64,000 bases of DNA from Amycolatopsis sp. CA-128772 (GCF_002904295.1 NZ_PPHG01000066.1:110473-174472), one strand, 5' to 3'; numbered from the stretch's first letter, positions 32,476 through 41,291 are shown. Notes: generated from the sequence alone by a model not told the origin. Numbers and translations: made by a program.

Positions 32476-33081
32476 CTACAGCGCCGCGGCTTCGGCGGCC
32501 AGCTTCTCGATCGCGGCGGGGTCGAGCGAGGCCGTCAGCCACGAGCCGCCGATGCAGCCGACGTTCGGCAGCGCCAGGTACGACGGCGCCGACGCCACGG
32601 TGATCCCGCCGGTGGGGCAGAAGCGCAGCGAAGGCAACGGACCCGCGATCGACTTCAGGTACGCGACGCCGCCGGACGCCTCCGCCGGGAAGAACTTCAG
32701 CGCCGTGAGGCCGCGCTCGGCCAGCCGCATCGCCTCCGACACCGTGCTCGCGCCGGGCAGGAACGGCAGCCCGGTCTCGAAGCACGCGTCGACGACGGCG
32801 TCGGTGCAGCCCGGCGTCACGAGGAACTTCGCCCCCGCGTCGGCCGCCTGCTTCGCGTGGTCCGGCGCCGTGACGGTGCCGGCGCCGATGACGATGTCCG
32901 GCACCTCCGTGGCGACGCGCTCGATCGCCGACAACGCCGCCGGGGTGCGCAGGGTCAGCTCGATGACCCCGATCCCGCCGGCGAGCAGGGCCCGGGCCGT
33001 GGGCACCGCGTCCGCGGCGTCTTCGATCACCACGACGGGCATCACGGGGGACAGCTCGAGCAGGTCCTGACCGGTGGTCAC
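32476..33081 (-). CDS. eda: 2-dehydro-3-deoxy-phosphogluconate aldolase / 4-hydroxy-2-oxoglutarate aldolase
   Basis: 201 residues. TIM-barrel class I aldolase of the Entner-Doudoroff pathway, splitting KDPG to pyruvate and glyceraldehyde-3-phosphate. Visible features: 'VVIEDAADAVPTARALLAGGIGVIELTLRTPAAL' with the catalytic glutamate, 'IVIGAGTVTAPDHAKQAADAGAKFLVTPG' and the Schiff-base lysine in 'LTALKFFPAEASGGVAYLKSI'. GTG 33081 overlaps the edd stop by 4 nt (GTGA). Confidence 0.95.
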   Translation of the reverse strand: MTTGQDLLELSPVMPVVVIEDAADAVPTARALLAGGIGVIELTLRTPAALSAIERVATEVPDIVIGAGTVTAPDHAKQAADAGAKFLVTPGCTDAVVDACFETGLPFLPGASTVSEAMRLAERGLTALKFFPAEASGGVAYLKSIAGPLPSLRFCPTGGITVASAPSYLALPNVGCIGGSWLTASLDPAAIEKLAAEAAAL

Positions 33082-34961
33082 TGACCGACCTCCTGGGTTT
33101 CCAGAGTGGGCATTCCGAAGTGCTCCGGAGTCAAACCGCCGAACACCGAAGCGCCCTGGTCGGCGGGGCCGACCGCCCGGCGCAACGCGGCGAACAGCTC
33201 TCGGCCGGTGCCGGTCCAGGATGCTTCGGACGGCGGCGCGTCCACAAGTTCACGCCGGGCGAGTTCTTCGTCACCGACCAGCACGTCGAGCGAACCCGTG
33301 GAAGCGTCGAGGCGGATGACGTCGCCGTCGGCGATGCGCGCGATCGGGCCGCCCGCCGCGGCTTCCGGCGTCACCTGGATGGCGGCCGGGATCTTGCCCG
33401 ACGCGCCCGACATCCGGCCGTCGGTGAGCAACGCCACGGCGTACCCCCGGTCCATCAGCACACCGAGGGCGGGCGTCAGGCCGTGCAGCTCCGGCATGCC
33501 GTTGGCCTGCGGACCCTGCTGCCGGAGCACGACCACGACGTCGCGGTCCAGCTCGCCGGCCTCGAACGCGGCCGTGAAGCCCTCCTGCGTGGTGAACACC
33601 CGCGCCGGCGCCTGGACGACCCGGTGCTCGGGCGCCACCGCGGACACCTTGACCACCGCGCGGCCGAGGTTGCCCGCGACCATCCGCAGCCCGCCGTCCG
33701 CGGCGAAGGGCCGCCACGCCGGGCGCAGAACGTCCTCGTCGAGGCTGCGGGTGGGGACGTCCCGCCAGACCAGCTCGCCGTCGGACAGGATCGGCTCGGC
33801 CCGGTAGCGGTGCAGCCCGAACCCGGCCACCGTGTGGACGTCTTCGTGCAGCAGCCCGGCGTCGAGCAGGGTGCCGACGAGGAACTGGATGCCGCCGGCG
33901 GCGTGGAAGTGGTTGATGTCGGCGCTGCCGTTCGGGTAGACCCGCGCCAGCAGCGGCACGACGGCCGAGAGGTCGGAGAAGTCGTCCCAGGTCAGCTGGA
34001 TGCCGGCGGCCGCGGCGATGGCGACCAGGTGCATCGTGTGGTTGGTCGACCCGCCGGTGGCCAGCAGCGCGACGACGCCGTTGACGAACGCCTTCTCGTC
34101 GAGGATTCGCGACACCGGCGTGTACTCCTCGCCGCGCGAAATCGCCACGACCCGGCGTCCGGCCTCTTCGGTCAGCGCCTGACGCAGGGCCGAACCCGGC
34201 TGCACGAAGCTGGCGCCCGGCAGGTGCAGGCCCATCACCTCGACGACCATCTGGTTCGAGTTGGCCGTGCCGTAGAAGGTGCAGGTGCCGGCCGAGTGGT
34301 ACGACGCCGCTTCGGCGTCGAGGAGGTCTTCGCGGGTCGCGAGGCCCTCGGCGTAGAGCTGCCGGACGCGCGCCTTCTCCTTGTTCGGCAGCCCGGAGTT
34401 CATCGGGCCGGCCGGCACCAGGATCGCCGGCAGGTGCCCGAACGACAGCGCGCCGATCAGCAGGCCGGGCACGATCTTGTCGCAAACGCCCAGCAGCAGC
34501 GACGCGTCGAACATGTCGTGCGAGAGGGCGATCGCCGTCGACATCGCGATGACCTCGCGGCTGAACAGCGACAGCTCCATCCCCGCGCGGCCCTGCGTGA
34601 TGCCGTCGCACATGGCGGGCACGCCGCCGGCGAACTGGGCGACGCCGCCCGCGGAACGCACCGACTTCTTCAGCCAGGCCGGGTACTCCTGCATCGGCTG
34701 GTGCGCCGAAAGCAGGTCGTTGTAGGACGACACGATCGCGACGCCGGGAGCGCGCGCGGCCCGCAGCGCTTCCTTGTCGACGCCGTCCATCGCGGCGAAA
34801 CCGTGGGCGAGGTTGCTGCAGGCGAGGCCGCGGCGGACCGGGCCTTCGGCGTACGCGGCGGCCGTGCGGCCGAGGTGGGCGGTGCGGGTCGCGGCACTGC
34901 GCGCGGCGATGCGGGCGGTGACTTCGGCGATGACGGGGTGCAACGATGGGGTCGGGCTCAT
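33078..34961 (-). CDS. edd: Phosphogluconate dehydratase
   Basis: 627 residues, full length. Converts 6-phosphogluconate to KDPG with a [4Fe-4S] cluster. IlvD/Edd family features include 'CSNLAHGFAAMDGVDK', 'GVPAMCDGITQGRAGMELSLFSREVIAMSTAIALSHDMFDASLLLGVCDKIVPG', 'GTCTFYGTANSNQM' and 'LTDGRMSGASGKIPAAIQVTPEA'; the three cluster cysteines are in 'MCDG', 'GVCDK' and 'AGTCTF'. Together with eda it forms a complete Entner-Doudoroff module; zwf and pgl are not in the window. GGAG is 6 nt before ATG 34961. A repeat cluster at 35058-35086 is in its upstream region. Confidence 0.95.
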   Translation of the reverse strand: MSPTPSLHPVIAEVTARIAARSAATRTAHLGRTAAAYAEGPVRRGLACSNLAHGFAAMDGVDKEALRAARAPGVAIVSSYNDLLSAHQPMQEYPAWLKKSVRSAGGVAQFAGGVPAMCDGITQGRAGMELSLFSREVIAMSTAIALSHDMFDASLLLGVCDKIVPGLLIGALSFGHLPAILVPAGPMNSGLPNKEKARVRQLYAEGLATREDLLDAEAASYHSAGTCTFYGTANSNQMVVEVMGLHLPGASFVQPGSALRQALTEEAGRRVVAISRGEEYTPVSRILDEKAFVNGVVALLATGGSTNHTMHLVAIAAAAGIQLTWDDFSDLSAVVPLLARVYPNGSADINHFHAAGGIQFLVGTLLDAGLLHEDVHTVAGFGLHRYRAEPILSDGELVWRDVPTRSLDEDVLRPAWRPFAADGGLRMVAGNLGRAVVKVSAVAPEHRVVQAPARVFTTQEGFTAAFEAGELDRDVVVVLRQQGPQANGMPELHGLTPALGVLMDRGYAVALLTDGRMSGASGKIPAAIQVTPEAAAGGPIARIADGDVIRLDASTGSLDVLVGDEELARRELVDAPPSEASWTGTGRELFAALRRAVGPADQGASVFGGLTPEHFGMPTLETQEVGQ

Positions 34962-35057
34962 GTCCGGCTCCGGATCACTGGTGTGTGGTGGTCCGCGGGA
35001 CGGCAGCGCTGACGCCTCTGGGTCGTGACCCTGGCCACACTACCTCGGGAAAACGCC

Positions 35058-35086
35058 GAATCAAAATCGATTCAGAAGATCGATTC
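35058..35086. promoter_or_regulatory. GAATC/GATTC repeat cluster upstream of edd
   Basis: GAATC (35058-35062) and GATTC (35069-35073) form an inverted repeat, and ATCGATTC occurs twice (35066-35073, 35079-35086) 13 bp apart. The stretch is AT-rich compared with its surroundings and lies between edd and the sdh operon. Candidate operator for edd-eda; the regulator is unknown. Confidence 0.4.
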
Positions 35087-35117
35087 GCGTGACCCCGATC
35101 ACCTCTGGAACCGTTAG

Positions 35118-35133
35118 TGTGCTAGTTGTCACA
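35118..35133 (+). promoter_or_regulatory. CRP/GlxR-like site upstream of the sdh operon
   Basis: TGTGC-TAGTTG-TCACA matches the actinobacterial CRP/GlxR consensus TGTGA-N6-TCACA at nine of ten half-site bases. The flanks extend the dyad to AGTGTG...CACACT. A -10-like TAGTGT (35115-35120) overlaps it. GlxR is known to control sdh genes in Corynebacterium glutamicum; use here is inference. Confidence 0.6.
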
Positions 35134-35197
35134 CTGCACGACGCGTGGCACAGCCGTCCCCCGGTTCCCTGCCAGCCCCACCACCACGGGAGGCATG

Positions 35198-35485
35198 ATG
35201 TCCACCTCCGAGATCGCCGAGCTGCGGCGAACCATCGGCCAGCTCCGGCAGTGCGTCGGCGCACTGCGCTCTCGCTACGGCGACGCGTCGGCGGTGCGCC
35301 GGCTCGCCAACGACGTCGAGCGGCTCGACATCGACATCGCGGACCTCGACGGCGTGCCCCTCGCGGTGCCCGCGCAGGCGAAGGCCGCGGAGCGCGTCCC
35401 CGTCCCCGACACCCCCTACGACCCGGCGCTGTGGCACGGCGCCGATGACGAAGGCGTCGGCGGCTACAAGCGCGACCAGCGGTGA
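35198..35485 (+). CDS. Small conserved protein at the head of the sdh operon
   Basis: 95 residues from ATG 35198 (ATG 35195 is directly in front; GGGAGG just upstream fits the second better). The N-terminal half is helical with heptad-like leucines ('IAELRRTIGQLRQCVGALRSRYGDASAVRRLANDVERLDIDIADLD'), the rest is polar and ends 'YDPALWHGADDEGVGGYKRDQR'. It overlaps sdhC by 4 nt (GTGA). In M. tuberculosis the Sdh1 operon also starts with a small protein, Rv0250c, so this is probably its positional equivalent (from memory). Function is unknown. Confidence 0.75.
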   Translation: MSTSEIAELRRTIGQLRQCVGALRSRYGDASAVRRLANDVERLDIDIADLDGVPLAVPAQAKAAERVPVPDTPYDPALWHGADDEGVGGYKRDQR

Positions 35486-36306
35486 GCGCACCCGCTGACA
35501 ACGGCGTCGGCACCGGCGTCCGGGCCCCCAGGCGGGCCCGGATCGCCGAGCGCACCCTCCGCACGGACCGGTGGTGGCTCCAGCCGCTGCTGACCGTGCT
35601 CGGACTGTCGGCGTTCATCATCTACGCGACGGTCCGGTCGTTCGTGCGCACCGCGTACTGGGTGCCCGACTACCACTACCTGACCCCGTTCTATTCGCCC
35701 TGCCTGTCCACCTCCTGCGTCGAAGGCTCGAGCCACTTCGGCCACTGGTTCGGCGACCTGCCCGGGTTCATCCCGCTCGGGTTCGTCGTGCTGCCGTTCC
35801 TGCTCGGGTTCCGGCTGACCTGCTACTACTACCGCAAGGCGTACTACCGGTCGGTGTGGTTCTCCCCGCCCGCCTGCGCCGTCGCGGAACCGCACGCCAA
35901 GTACACCGGCGAGACGCGTCTGCCGCTGATCATCCAGAACGTCCACCGCTACTTCTTCTACGTGGCGCTGATCGTCTCGCTGGTCAACACCTACGACGCG
36001 ATCACGGCGTTCCACGGGAAGACCGGCGGCTTCGGCTTCGGGCTGGGCAACGTCATCCTGCTCGCCAACGTGATCCTGCTCTGGGCCTACACGCTGTCCT
36101 GCCACTCCTGCCGGCACGTGACCGGCGGCCGGCTGAAGCACTTCTCCAAGCACCCGGTGCGCTACTGGATCTGGACGCAGGTCACGAAGCTCAACACCCG
36201 CCACATGACGCTGGCCTGGACGACGCTCGGCACGCTGGTGCTGACCGACTTCTACGTCATGCTCGTCGCCAGCGGCGCGATCGCGGACCTGCGGTTCGTG
36301 AACTAG
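35482..36306 (+). CDS. sdhC: Succinate dehydrogenase membrane anchor, Sdh1 type
   Basis: 274 residues with five hydrophobic helices (about 36-55, 97-115, 153-172, 186-203, 245-263). The sequence resembles the single large anchor of mycobacterial Sdh1 (Rv0249c) rather than SdhC/SdhD pairs. Histidines in or near helices ('NVHRYFFYVA', 'SCHSCRHVTGG', 'NTRHMTLAW') could ligate haem or lie near the quinone site. It anchors SdhAB to the membrane and passes electrons to menaquinone. GTG 35482 overlaps the preceding stop by 4 nt. Confidence 0.85.
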   Translation: MSAPADNGVGTGVRAPRRARIAERTLRTDRWWLQPLLTVLGLSAFIIYATVRSFVRTAYWVPDYHYLTPFYSPCLSTSCVEGSSHFGHWFGDLPGFIPLGFVVLPFLLGFRLTCYYYRKAYYRSVWFSPPACAVAEPHAKYTGETRLPLIIQNVHRYFFYVALIVSLVNTYDAITAFHGKTGGFGFGLGNVILLANVILLWAYTLSCHSCRHVTGGRLKHFSKHPVRYWIWTQVTKLNTRHMTLAWTTLGTLVLTDFYVMLVASGAIADLRFVN

Positions 36307-36371
36307 CTCTTCCCGCTCCCGACAGTGCTTCCCAACAACAGACGTCCCCAGTTCCGAGGTGGAATTTCTTC

Positions 36372-38288
36372 ATGACCGAGGTCGAACGGCACAGCTACGA
36401 CGTGGTGGTGATCGGTGCCGGTGGCGCCGGTCTGCGCGCCGTGATCGAAGCCCGCGAACGCGGCTTCCGCGTCGCGGTCGTGTGCAAGTCCCTGTTCGGC
36501 AAGGCGCACACGGTGATGGCCGAGGGCGGGTGCGCCGCCTCGATGGGCAACGCGAACTCGAACGACAACTGGCAGGTCCACTTCCGCGACACCATGCGCG
36601 GCGGGAAGTTCCTCAACAACTGGCGGATGGCCGAGCTGCACGCCAAGGAGGCGCCGGACCGCGTCTGGGAGCTCGAAACCTACGGCGCGCTGTTCGACCG
36701 CACCGCCGACGGCCGGATCAGCCAGCGCAACTTCGGCGGGCACACGTACCCGCGGCTCGCGCACGTCGGTGACCGCACCGGCCTCGAGCTGATCCGCACG
36801 ATGCAGCAGAAGATCGTCTCGCTGCAGCAGGAGGACTTCGCCGAGACCGGAGACTACGAGGCGAAGATCAAGGTCTTCGCCGAGTGCACGGTCACCGAGC
36901 TGCTCACCACCGACGGCAAGATCGCCGGCGCGTTCGGCTACTGGCGCGAGAGCGGGCGGTTCATCCTCTTCGAGGCGCCCGCGGTCGTGCTGGCCACCGG
37001 CGGCATCGGCAAGTCGTTCAAGGTGACGTCGAACTCGTGGGAGTACACCGGTGACGGCCACGCGCTGGCCCTGCGGGCGGGCGCGAAGCTGATCAACATG
37101 GAGTTCGTCCAGTTCCACCCGACCGGGATGGTCTGGCCGCCGAGCGTCAAGGGCATCCTCGTCACCGAGGGCGTCCGCGGTGACGGCGGCGTGCTGAAGA
37201 ACTCCGACGGCAAGCGGTTCATGTTCGAGTACGTGCCCGACGTGTTCAAGGGGCAGTACGCGGAAAGCGAAGACGAAGCCGACCGCTGGTACGCCGACGC
37301 GGACAACAACCGGCGCACGCCGGACCTGCTGCCCCGCGACGAGGTGGCCCGCGCGATCAACTCCGAGGTCAAGGAGGGCCGCGGATCCCCGCACGGCGGC
37401 GTCTTCCTCGACATCGCCAGCCGGCTGCCGGCCGAGGAGATCCGCAAGCGGCTGCCGTCGATGTACCACCAGTTCAAGGAGCTGGCGGACGTCGACATCA
37501 CCGCCGAGCCGATGGAGGTCGGCCCGACCTGCCACTACGTCATGGGCGGCATCGAGGTCGACCCGGACACGGCGGCGGCGAGCGTGCCCGGCCTGTTCGC
37601 GGCCGGCGAGTGCTCGGGCGGCATGCACGGGTCCAACCGGCTCGGCGGCAACTCGCTGTCCGACCTGCTGGTGTTCGGCCGGCGGGCGGGTCTGGGCGCG
37701 GCCGAGTACGTGTCCGGCCTCGACGGCAGGCCCGCGGTGAGCGAGTCCGATGTGGACGCCGCGGCGAAGATGGCGCTGGCGCCGTTCGATCCGCCGTCCG
37801 GTGCCTCGGCCGAGAACCCGTACACGCTGCACACCGAGCTGCAGCAGTCGATGAACGACCTGGTCGGCATCATCCGCAAGGCGGGCGAGATCGAGCAGGC
37901 GCTGGTGAAGCTGGGCGAGCTGCGGGAGCGGATCCTGCGCGTCACGGTCGAGGGGCACCGGCAGTTCAACCCCGGCTGGCACCTGGCGATCGACCTGCGC
38001 AACATGCTGATGGTCAGCGAGTGCGTCGCGAAGGCGGCGCTGATGCGGACCGAAAGCCGTGGCGGGCACACGCGGGACGACTTCCCGGGCCTGGACGCCG
38101 AGTGGCGCCACAAGCTCCTGGTGTGCGCGGCCTCCGCCGGCGACAACCCGGTCGTCCCGGACATCGGCGTCACGGTCGAGGAGCAGGTGCCGCTGCGGCA
38201 GGACCTGCTGGAGCTGTTCGAGTTCGGCGAACTCGGGAAGTACTACACCGATGCGGAGCTCGAGACGCACCCCGGGAGCAAAGCATGA
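36372..38288 (+). CDS. sdhA: Succinate dehydrogenase/fumarate reductase flavoprotein subunit
   Basis: 638 residues. 'DVVVIGAGGAGLRAVIEARERGFRVAVVCKS' is the FAD-binding fold; 'LFGKAHTVMAEGGCAASMGN' includes the histidine for covalent FAD linkage; 'EFVQFHPTGM' and 'RSPHGGVFLDI'-like 'GRGSPHGGVFLDI' belong to the active site; 'MGGIEVDPDTAAASVPGLFAAGECSGGMHGSNRLGGNSL' is the family C-terminal signature. It oxidises succinate to fumarate on the cytoplasmic side. It overlaps sdhB by 4 nt (ATGA). Confidence 0.96.
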   Translation: MTEVERHSYDVVVIGAGGAGLRAVIEARERGFRVAVVCKSLFGKAHTVMAEGGCAASMGNANSNDNWQVHFRDTMRGGKFLNNWRMAELHAKEAPDRVWELETYGALFDRTADGRISQRNFGGHTYPRLAHVGDRTGLELIRTMQQKIVSLQQEDFAETGDYEAKIKVFAECTVTELLTTDGKIAGAFGYWRESGRFILFEAPAVVLATGGIGKSFKVTSNSWEYTGDGHALALRAGAKLINMEFVQFHPTGMVWPPSVKGILVTEGVRGDGGVLKNSDGKRFMFEYVPDVFKGQYAESEDEADRWYADADNNRRTPDLLPRDEVARAINSEVKEGRGSPHGGVFLDIASRLPAEEIRKRLPSMYHQFKELADVDITAEPMEVGPTCHYVMGGIEVDPDTAAASVPGLFAAGECSGGMHGSNRLGGNSLSDLLVFGRRAGLGAAEYVSGLDGRPAVSESDVDAAAKMALAPFDPPSGASAENPYTLHTELQQSMNDLVGIIRKAGEIEQALVKLGELRERILRVTVEGHRQFNPGWHLAIDLRNMLMVSECVAKAALMRTESRGGHTRDDFPGLDAEWRHKLLVCAASAGDNPVVPDIGVTVEEQVPLRQDLLELFEFGELGKYYTDAELETHPGSKA

Positions 38289-39037
38289 GCTATAAGGCGA
38301 GTTTCCGCGTCTGGCGCGGCGACGCCGACGGTGGCGCGCTGCAGGACTTCACGGTGGAAGTGAACGAGGGCGAGGTCGTCCTCGACATCATCCACCGCCT
38401 GCAGGCGACGCAGGCCGCGGACCTCGCCGTCCGCTGGAACTGCAAGGCGGGCAAGTGCGGCTCGTGCTCGGCGGAGATCAACGGCCGCCCGCGCCTGCTG
38501 TGCATGACGCGGATGTCGACGTTCACCGAGGACGAGGTGATCACGGTGACGCCGATGCGGACGTTCCCGGTGATCCGCGACCTGGTCACCGACGTGTCGT
38601 TCAACTACACGAAGGCGCGTGAGATCCCGTCGTTCACCCCGCCGGCGGACCTCAAGCCGGGCGAGTACCGGATGCAGCAGGTCGACGTCGAGCGCTCGCA
38701 GGAGTTCCGCAAGTGCATCGAGTGCTTCCTGTGCCAGAACACCTGCCACGTGGTGCGCGACCACGAGGAGAACAAGGAAGCCTTCGCGGGGCCGCGGTAC
38801 CTGATGCGCATCGCGGAGCTGGAGATGCACCCCCTGGACGTGGCGGACCGCCGTGACGCGGCCCAGGACGAGCACGGGCTCGGGTACTGCAACATCACGA
38901 AGTGCTGTTCCGAGGTTTGCCCGGAGGGCATCCACATCACGGACAACGCGCTGATCCCGATGAAGGAGCGCGTGGCGGACCGGAAGTACGATCCGATCGT
39001 CTGGTTGGGGAACAAGCTGTTCCGCCGGGACAAGTAG
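38285..39037 (+). CDS. sdhB: Succinate dehydrogenase iron-sulfur subunit
   Basis: 250 residues. The plant-ferredoxin [2Fe-2S] cluster cysteines are C53, C58, C61 and C73 ('CKAGKCGSCS...LLC'). The C-terminal 4Fe-4S/3Fe-4S domain has 'CIECFLCQNTCH' and 'CNITKCCSEVCPEGI'. It relays electrons from SdhA to the membrane anchor. It is the last gene of the four-gene operon and is followed 14 nt later by a strong terminator. Confidence 0.96.
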   Translation: MSYKASFRVWRGDADGGALQDFTVEVNEGEVVLDIIHRLQATQAADLAVRWNCKAGKCGSCSAEINGRPRLLCMTRMSTFTEDEVITVTPMRTFPVIRDLVTDVSFNYTKAREIPSFTPPADLKPGEYRMQQVDVERSQEFRKCIECFLCQNTCHVVRDHEENKEAFAGPRYLMRIAELEMHPLDVADRRDAAQDEHGLGYCNITKCCSEVCPEGIHITDNALIPMKERVADRKYDPIVWLGNKLFRRDK

Positions 39038-39051
39038 GGCTTTCTTCCTGA

Positions 39052-39092
39052 CGCTCGCGAACCGGCCCCGAGCCGGTTCGCGAGCGTTTTTT
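39052..39092 (+). terminator. Rho-independent terminator of the sdh operon
   Basis: A perfect 15-bp stem (39052-39066 with 39072-39086), loop CCCGA, followed by six T residues (39087-39092). The only textbook plus-strand terminator seen in the window. Confidence 0.95.
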
Positions 39093-39096
39093 GTGA

Positions 39097-39706
39097 TGCC
39101 TCGGGCGGCTGGCCGGCGGGGAAGTCGTAGGTCGCCGGACCGTGACCGGATGCCGTCACCAGGATGCCCTTGGACGCACCGTCGTTCTGCATCGTCCCGG
39201 AAAGGTCGCGGATCGAACGCGACGCAGTCGACGTCGCCATCCCGCGCCGGGCGGGTCTTCAAGGATTAAGCGATCCGGTATTGCCGGAGAACTTCTCCGG
39301 GTAGTCGGAATTGGCGAGGACTGGCGTGAAGTACTCGAGAACTTCCTCAGCTTCACAATTGGCGAAGGCGGCCGTCAGGGCGGCACGTCCGCGTTGTGTG
39401 CTGCGACTTCGCGTTCGCGTTCCGCACATTGTTCGTCGTAGACTGGGTTGGCTTGCTCAGATGCCTCGCCGCGCGCGTGCTCGGCCTGCTGGTGTACGTG
39501 CTGCAGCTGGCCACCCGCGCTTGCTGGAGTTCGAGGTGGGCTTGCTTCTGCTGCTTGCTGGCGTCGGCCCGCGCTCGGGCGTCGGCCTTCGCATGCTGTT
39601 CTGCCAATCGCGAAGCCACGTCTTCCCGCTCCACCCGTTGTGCGGCCCGCTGGGCTTGCGCTTGCTGGCGTGCCGCCGCCCGCTGCTTTTCCCCGCCGGC
39701 GTTCCG
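39097..39706 (-). pseudogene. Decayed Mrr-like restriction endonuclease gene
   Basis: Three fragments of one protein family occur in order on the minus strand but in different frames. First, a Gln/Ala/Arg-rich coiled coil (from 39706, 'AAQRVEREDVASRLAEQHAK', then 'KQQKQAHLELQQAR'). Second, 'EVLEYFTPVLANSDYPEKF' at about 39290-39350. Third, 'IRDLSGTMQNDGASKGILV' and 'SGHGPATYDF' at about 39110-39215. These match N-terminal, linker and C-terminal parts of actinobacterial Mrr-type restriction endonucleases. The catalytic centre between them is missing, no start codon is left, and the C-terminal end runs into the sdh terminator. Confidence 0.7.
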
Positions 39707-39770
39707 TTACGGGCGTGGGGCGAGGCGCAGCCGGTTTCGGGCTTCGTGCGGTGCACGGCAGGATGGCGGT

Positions 39771-40010
39771 ATGGGAATCGAACTGCAGCCGCCGTCGGCT
39801 GACCGGGGCGTCGTCGAACGGGTTGCGGCGTTGGTCAACCACGTCTACGCCGAAGCCGAGAAGGGGCTCTGGCGGGGGAGCGCCGACCGGACGTCCGCCG
39901 GGGAGGTGGCCGGGTTCGTCGCCGCCGGGCAGATCGGTGTCGCTTTCGTGGACGGTGCTCTCGCCGGGGCCGTGTGCAAGTTCTTCAGCTACCGCAAGGA
40001 CTTTCGGTGA
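39771..40010 (+). pseudogene. Truncated GNAT acetyltransferase (N-terminal part only)
   Basis: 79 residues: MGIELQPPSADRGVVERVAALVNHVYAEAEKGLWRGS at the start, 'TSAGEVAGFVAAGQIGVAFVDGALAGAV' and then an unrelated tail ending RKDFR. The start matches GNAT proteins, but the acetyl-CoA-binding half is absent. Its stop overlaps the amidohydrolase GTG (GTGA), so it could still be translated and coupled to that gene. It was probably truncated by the same rearrangement that damaged the restriction gene next door (inference). Confidence 0.6.
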
Positions 40011-41122
40011 GGGTGCTCGCCGGGGCGCGGGTGCTGGATCCCGACACCGGGGACACCACGCGTGCAGACGTTCGGCTCGACGGGGAGCGGATCGCCGAGG
40101 TGGGCCTGGGGTTGGCGGGCGAGCGGGTCGACTGCTCGGGCGGGCTGCTGATTCCCGGGCTCATCGACTGCCACGTGCACGTGGCCTTCCCACGGCCCGA
40201 GCCGTTGCCGCGCAGCGCGCGCATCCTCGAAGCCGTGCCGGTGCTGCGGGGACTGCTGGCGCGCGGGATCACGACCGTCCGGGACGCCTGGGGCGCCGAT
40301 GCCGGGTTCAAGCACGCCCTGCGCGAGGGGTGGATCGCCGGGCCCGATCTGCTCGTCAGCCTGCGTCAGCTGAGCCCGACCGGCGGGCTCGGCGACAGCT
40401 GGGAGCCGCCCGCGGGTGGCGTCGACCACTACGGCGACCCGTCGCTGCCGGACCCGCTGTTCGACGGACCGGACGCGGCGCGCGCGGCGGTCCGTCGCAT
40501 GGTGCGGGCGGGCGCCGACTGGGTCAAGGTCGGCGCGAGCGGGGCGATGCGGGCCGTGCGCTCGGGTGCGGACGTGCGCCCGACCGACGACGAGCTCGCC
40601 GCGCTGGTCGACGAAGCCCGCCGCTGCGGCCGGGACGTCCTGGCCCACGCGCACACGTCGGAAGCCGTCGTCTCGGCCGCCGGCGCCGGGGCCCGCAGCA
40701 TCGAGCACGGCACCTTCCTCGACGACTCCGCTGTCGCCGCCCTGGCCGGCGCTTGGTACGTGCCGACGCTCTCGCCGATCAGCGACAGCGAGTTCGCCGG
40801 GACGCATCGCCGTTCGCTGCGTCTCGCGGCCGAAGCGGGCGTCCGCATCGCCGCGGGGTCGGACCTCGCCCCGCGTCCCCATGTCGACTTGACGACCGAA
40901 CTGCGGCTGCTGGCCGAGGTGCTCGGCGAAGCGGCCGCCTTGAAGGCGGCCACCTCCGAGGCGGCCCGGCTGCTCCGGCTCGACGACGACCGCGGCCGCA
41001 TCGAGCCGGGGTTGCGCGCCGACCTGGTGCTGCTGGACGGCACGGACCTGGACGTGACCGATCTGCCCGGGCGGACCCGGGCGGTCTGGCACGACGGGAA
41101 AGCCGTCAGCGCACGGAGCTGA
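40007..41122 (+). CDS. Amidohydrolase family protein (metal-dependent, imidazolonepropionase-like)
   Basis: 371 residues from GTG 40007. Metal ligands of the amidohydrolase barrel are visible: 'PGLIDCHVHVAFP' (HxH), 'WVKVGASGAM' (candidate carbamylated lysine), 'VLAHAHTSEAV', 'SIEHGTFLDD' and 'IAAGSDLAPRPH' (aspartate). The C-terminal strand region 'GRIEPGLRADLVLLDGTDL' is typical. The substrate is unknown; members include prolidases, dipeptidases and carboxypeptidase-like hydrolases. It overlaps the convergent DUF397 gene by 17 nt. Confidence 0.88.
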   Translation: MRVLAGARVLDPDTGDTTRADVRLDGERIAEVGLGLAGERVDCSGGLLIPGLIDCHVHVAFPRPEPLPRSARILEAVPVLRGLLARGITTVRDAWGADAGFKHALREGWIAGPDLLVSLRQLSPTGGLGDSWEPPAGGVDHYGDPSLPDPLFDGPDAARAAVRRMVRAGADWVKVGASGAMRAVRSGADVRPTDDELAALVDEARRCGRDVLAHAHTSEAVVSAAGAGARSIEHGTFLDDSAVAALAGAWYVPTLSPISDSEFAGTHRRSLRLAAEAGVRIAAGSDLAPRPHVDLTTELRLLAEVLGEAAALKAATSEAARLLRLDDDRGRIEPGLRADLVLLDGTDLDVTDLPGRTRAVWHDGKAVSARS

Positions 41123-41285
41123 GCAGCGCGCTCCACGCAGGGTGGGGGACCGTCAAGTGCCCGGCCGTCGGCGCCTTCGAGTCGCGGACCGCCGTTTCCT
41201 TCGAGGTCAGGGCCACTTCCACGCAGGTCTGGTGCTCCTGGCCTTCGCTGTGGCTGCTCTTGAACCACATCCGCTCTCGGGCCAT
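41106..41285 (-). CDS. DUF397 domain-containing protein
   Basis: 59 residues: MARERMWFKSSHSEGQEHQT at the start, then 'CVEVALTSKETAVRDSKAP' and 'HPAWSALLSSVR'. The 'W.KSS.S....CVEVA....VAVRDSK' pattern is DUF397. It sits 6 nt downstream of an XRE/DUF5753 regulator gene, the usual arrangement for this pair in streptomycetes and relatives, where the small protein is thought to partner or antagonise the regulator. It is too short for many gene finders. Confidence 0.9.
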   Translation of the reverse strand: MARERMWFKSSHSEGQEHQTCVEVALTSKETAVRDSKAPTAGHLTVPHPAWSALLSSVR

Positions 41286-41291
41286 CCTCGA

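Noticed and set aside
39396..40010. A continuous plus-strand frame of 204 codons starting with many Cys/Trp residues
   Set aside because: Its first ~125 codons are the antisense of the decayed restriction gene; only the last 79 codons (from ATG 39771) are protein-like.
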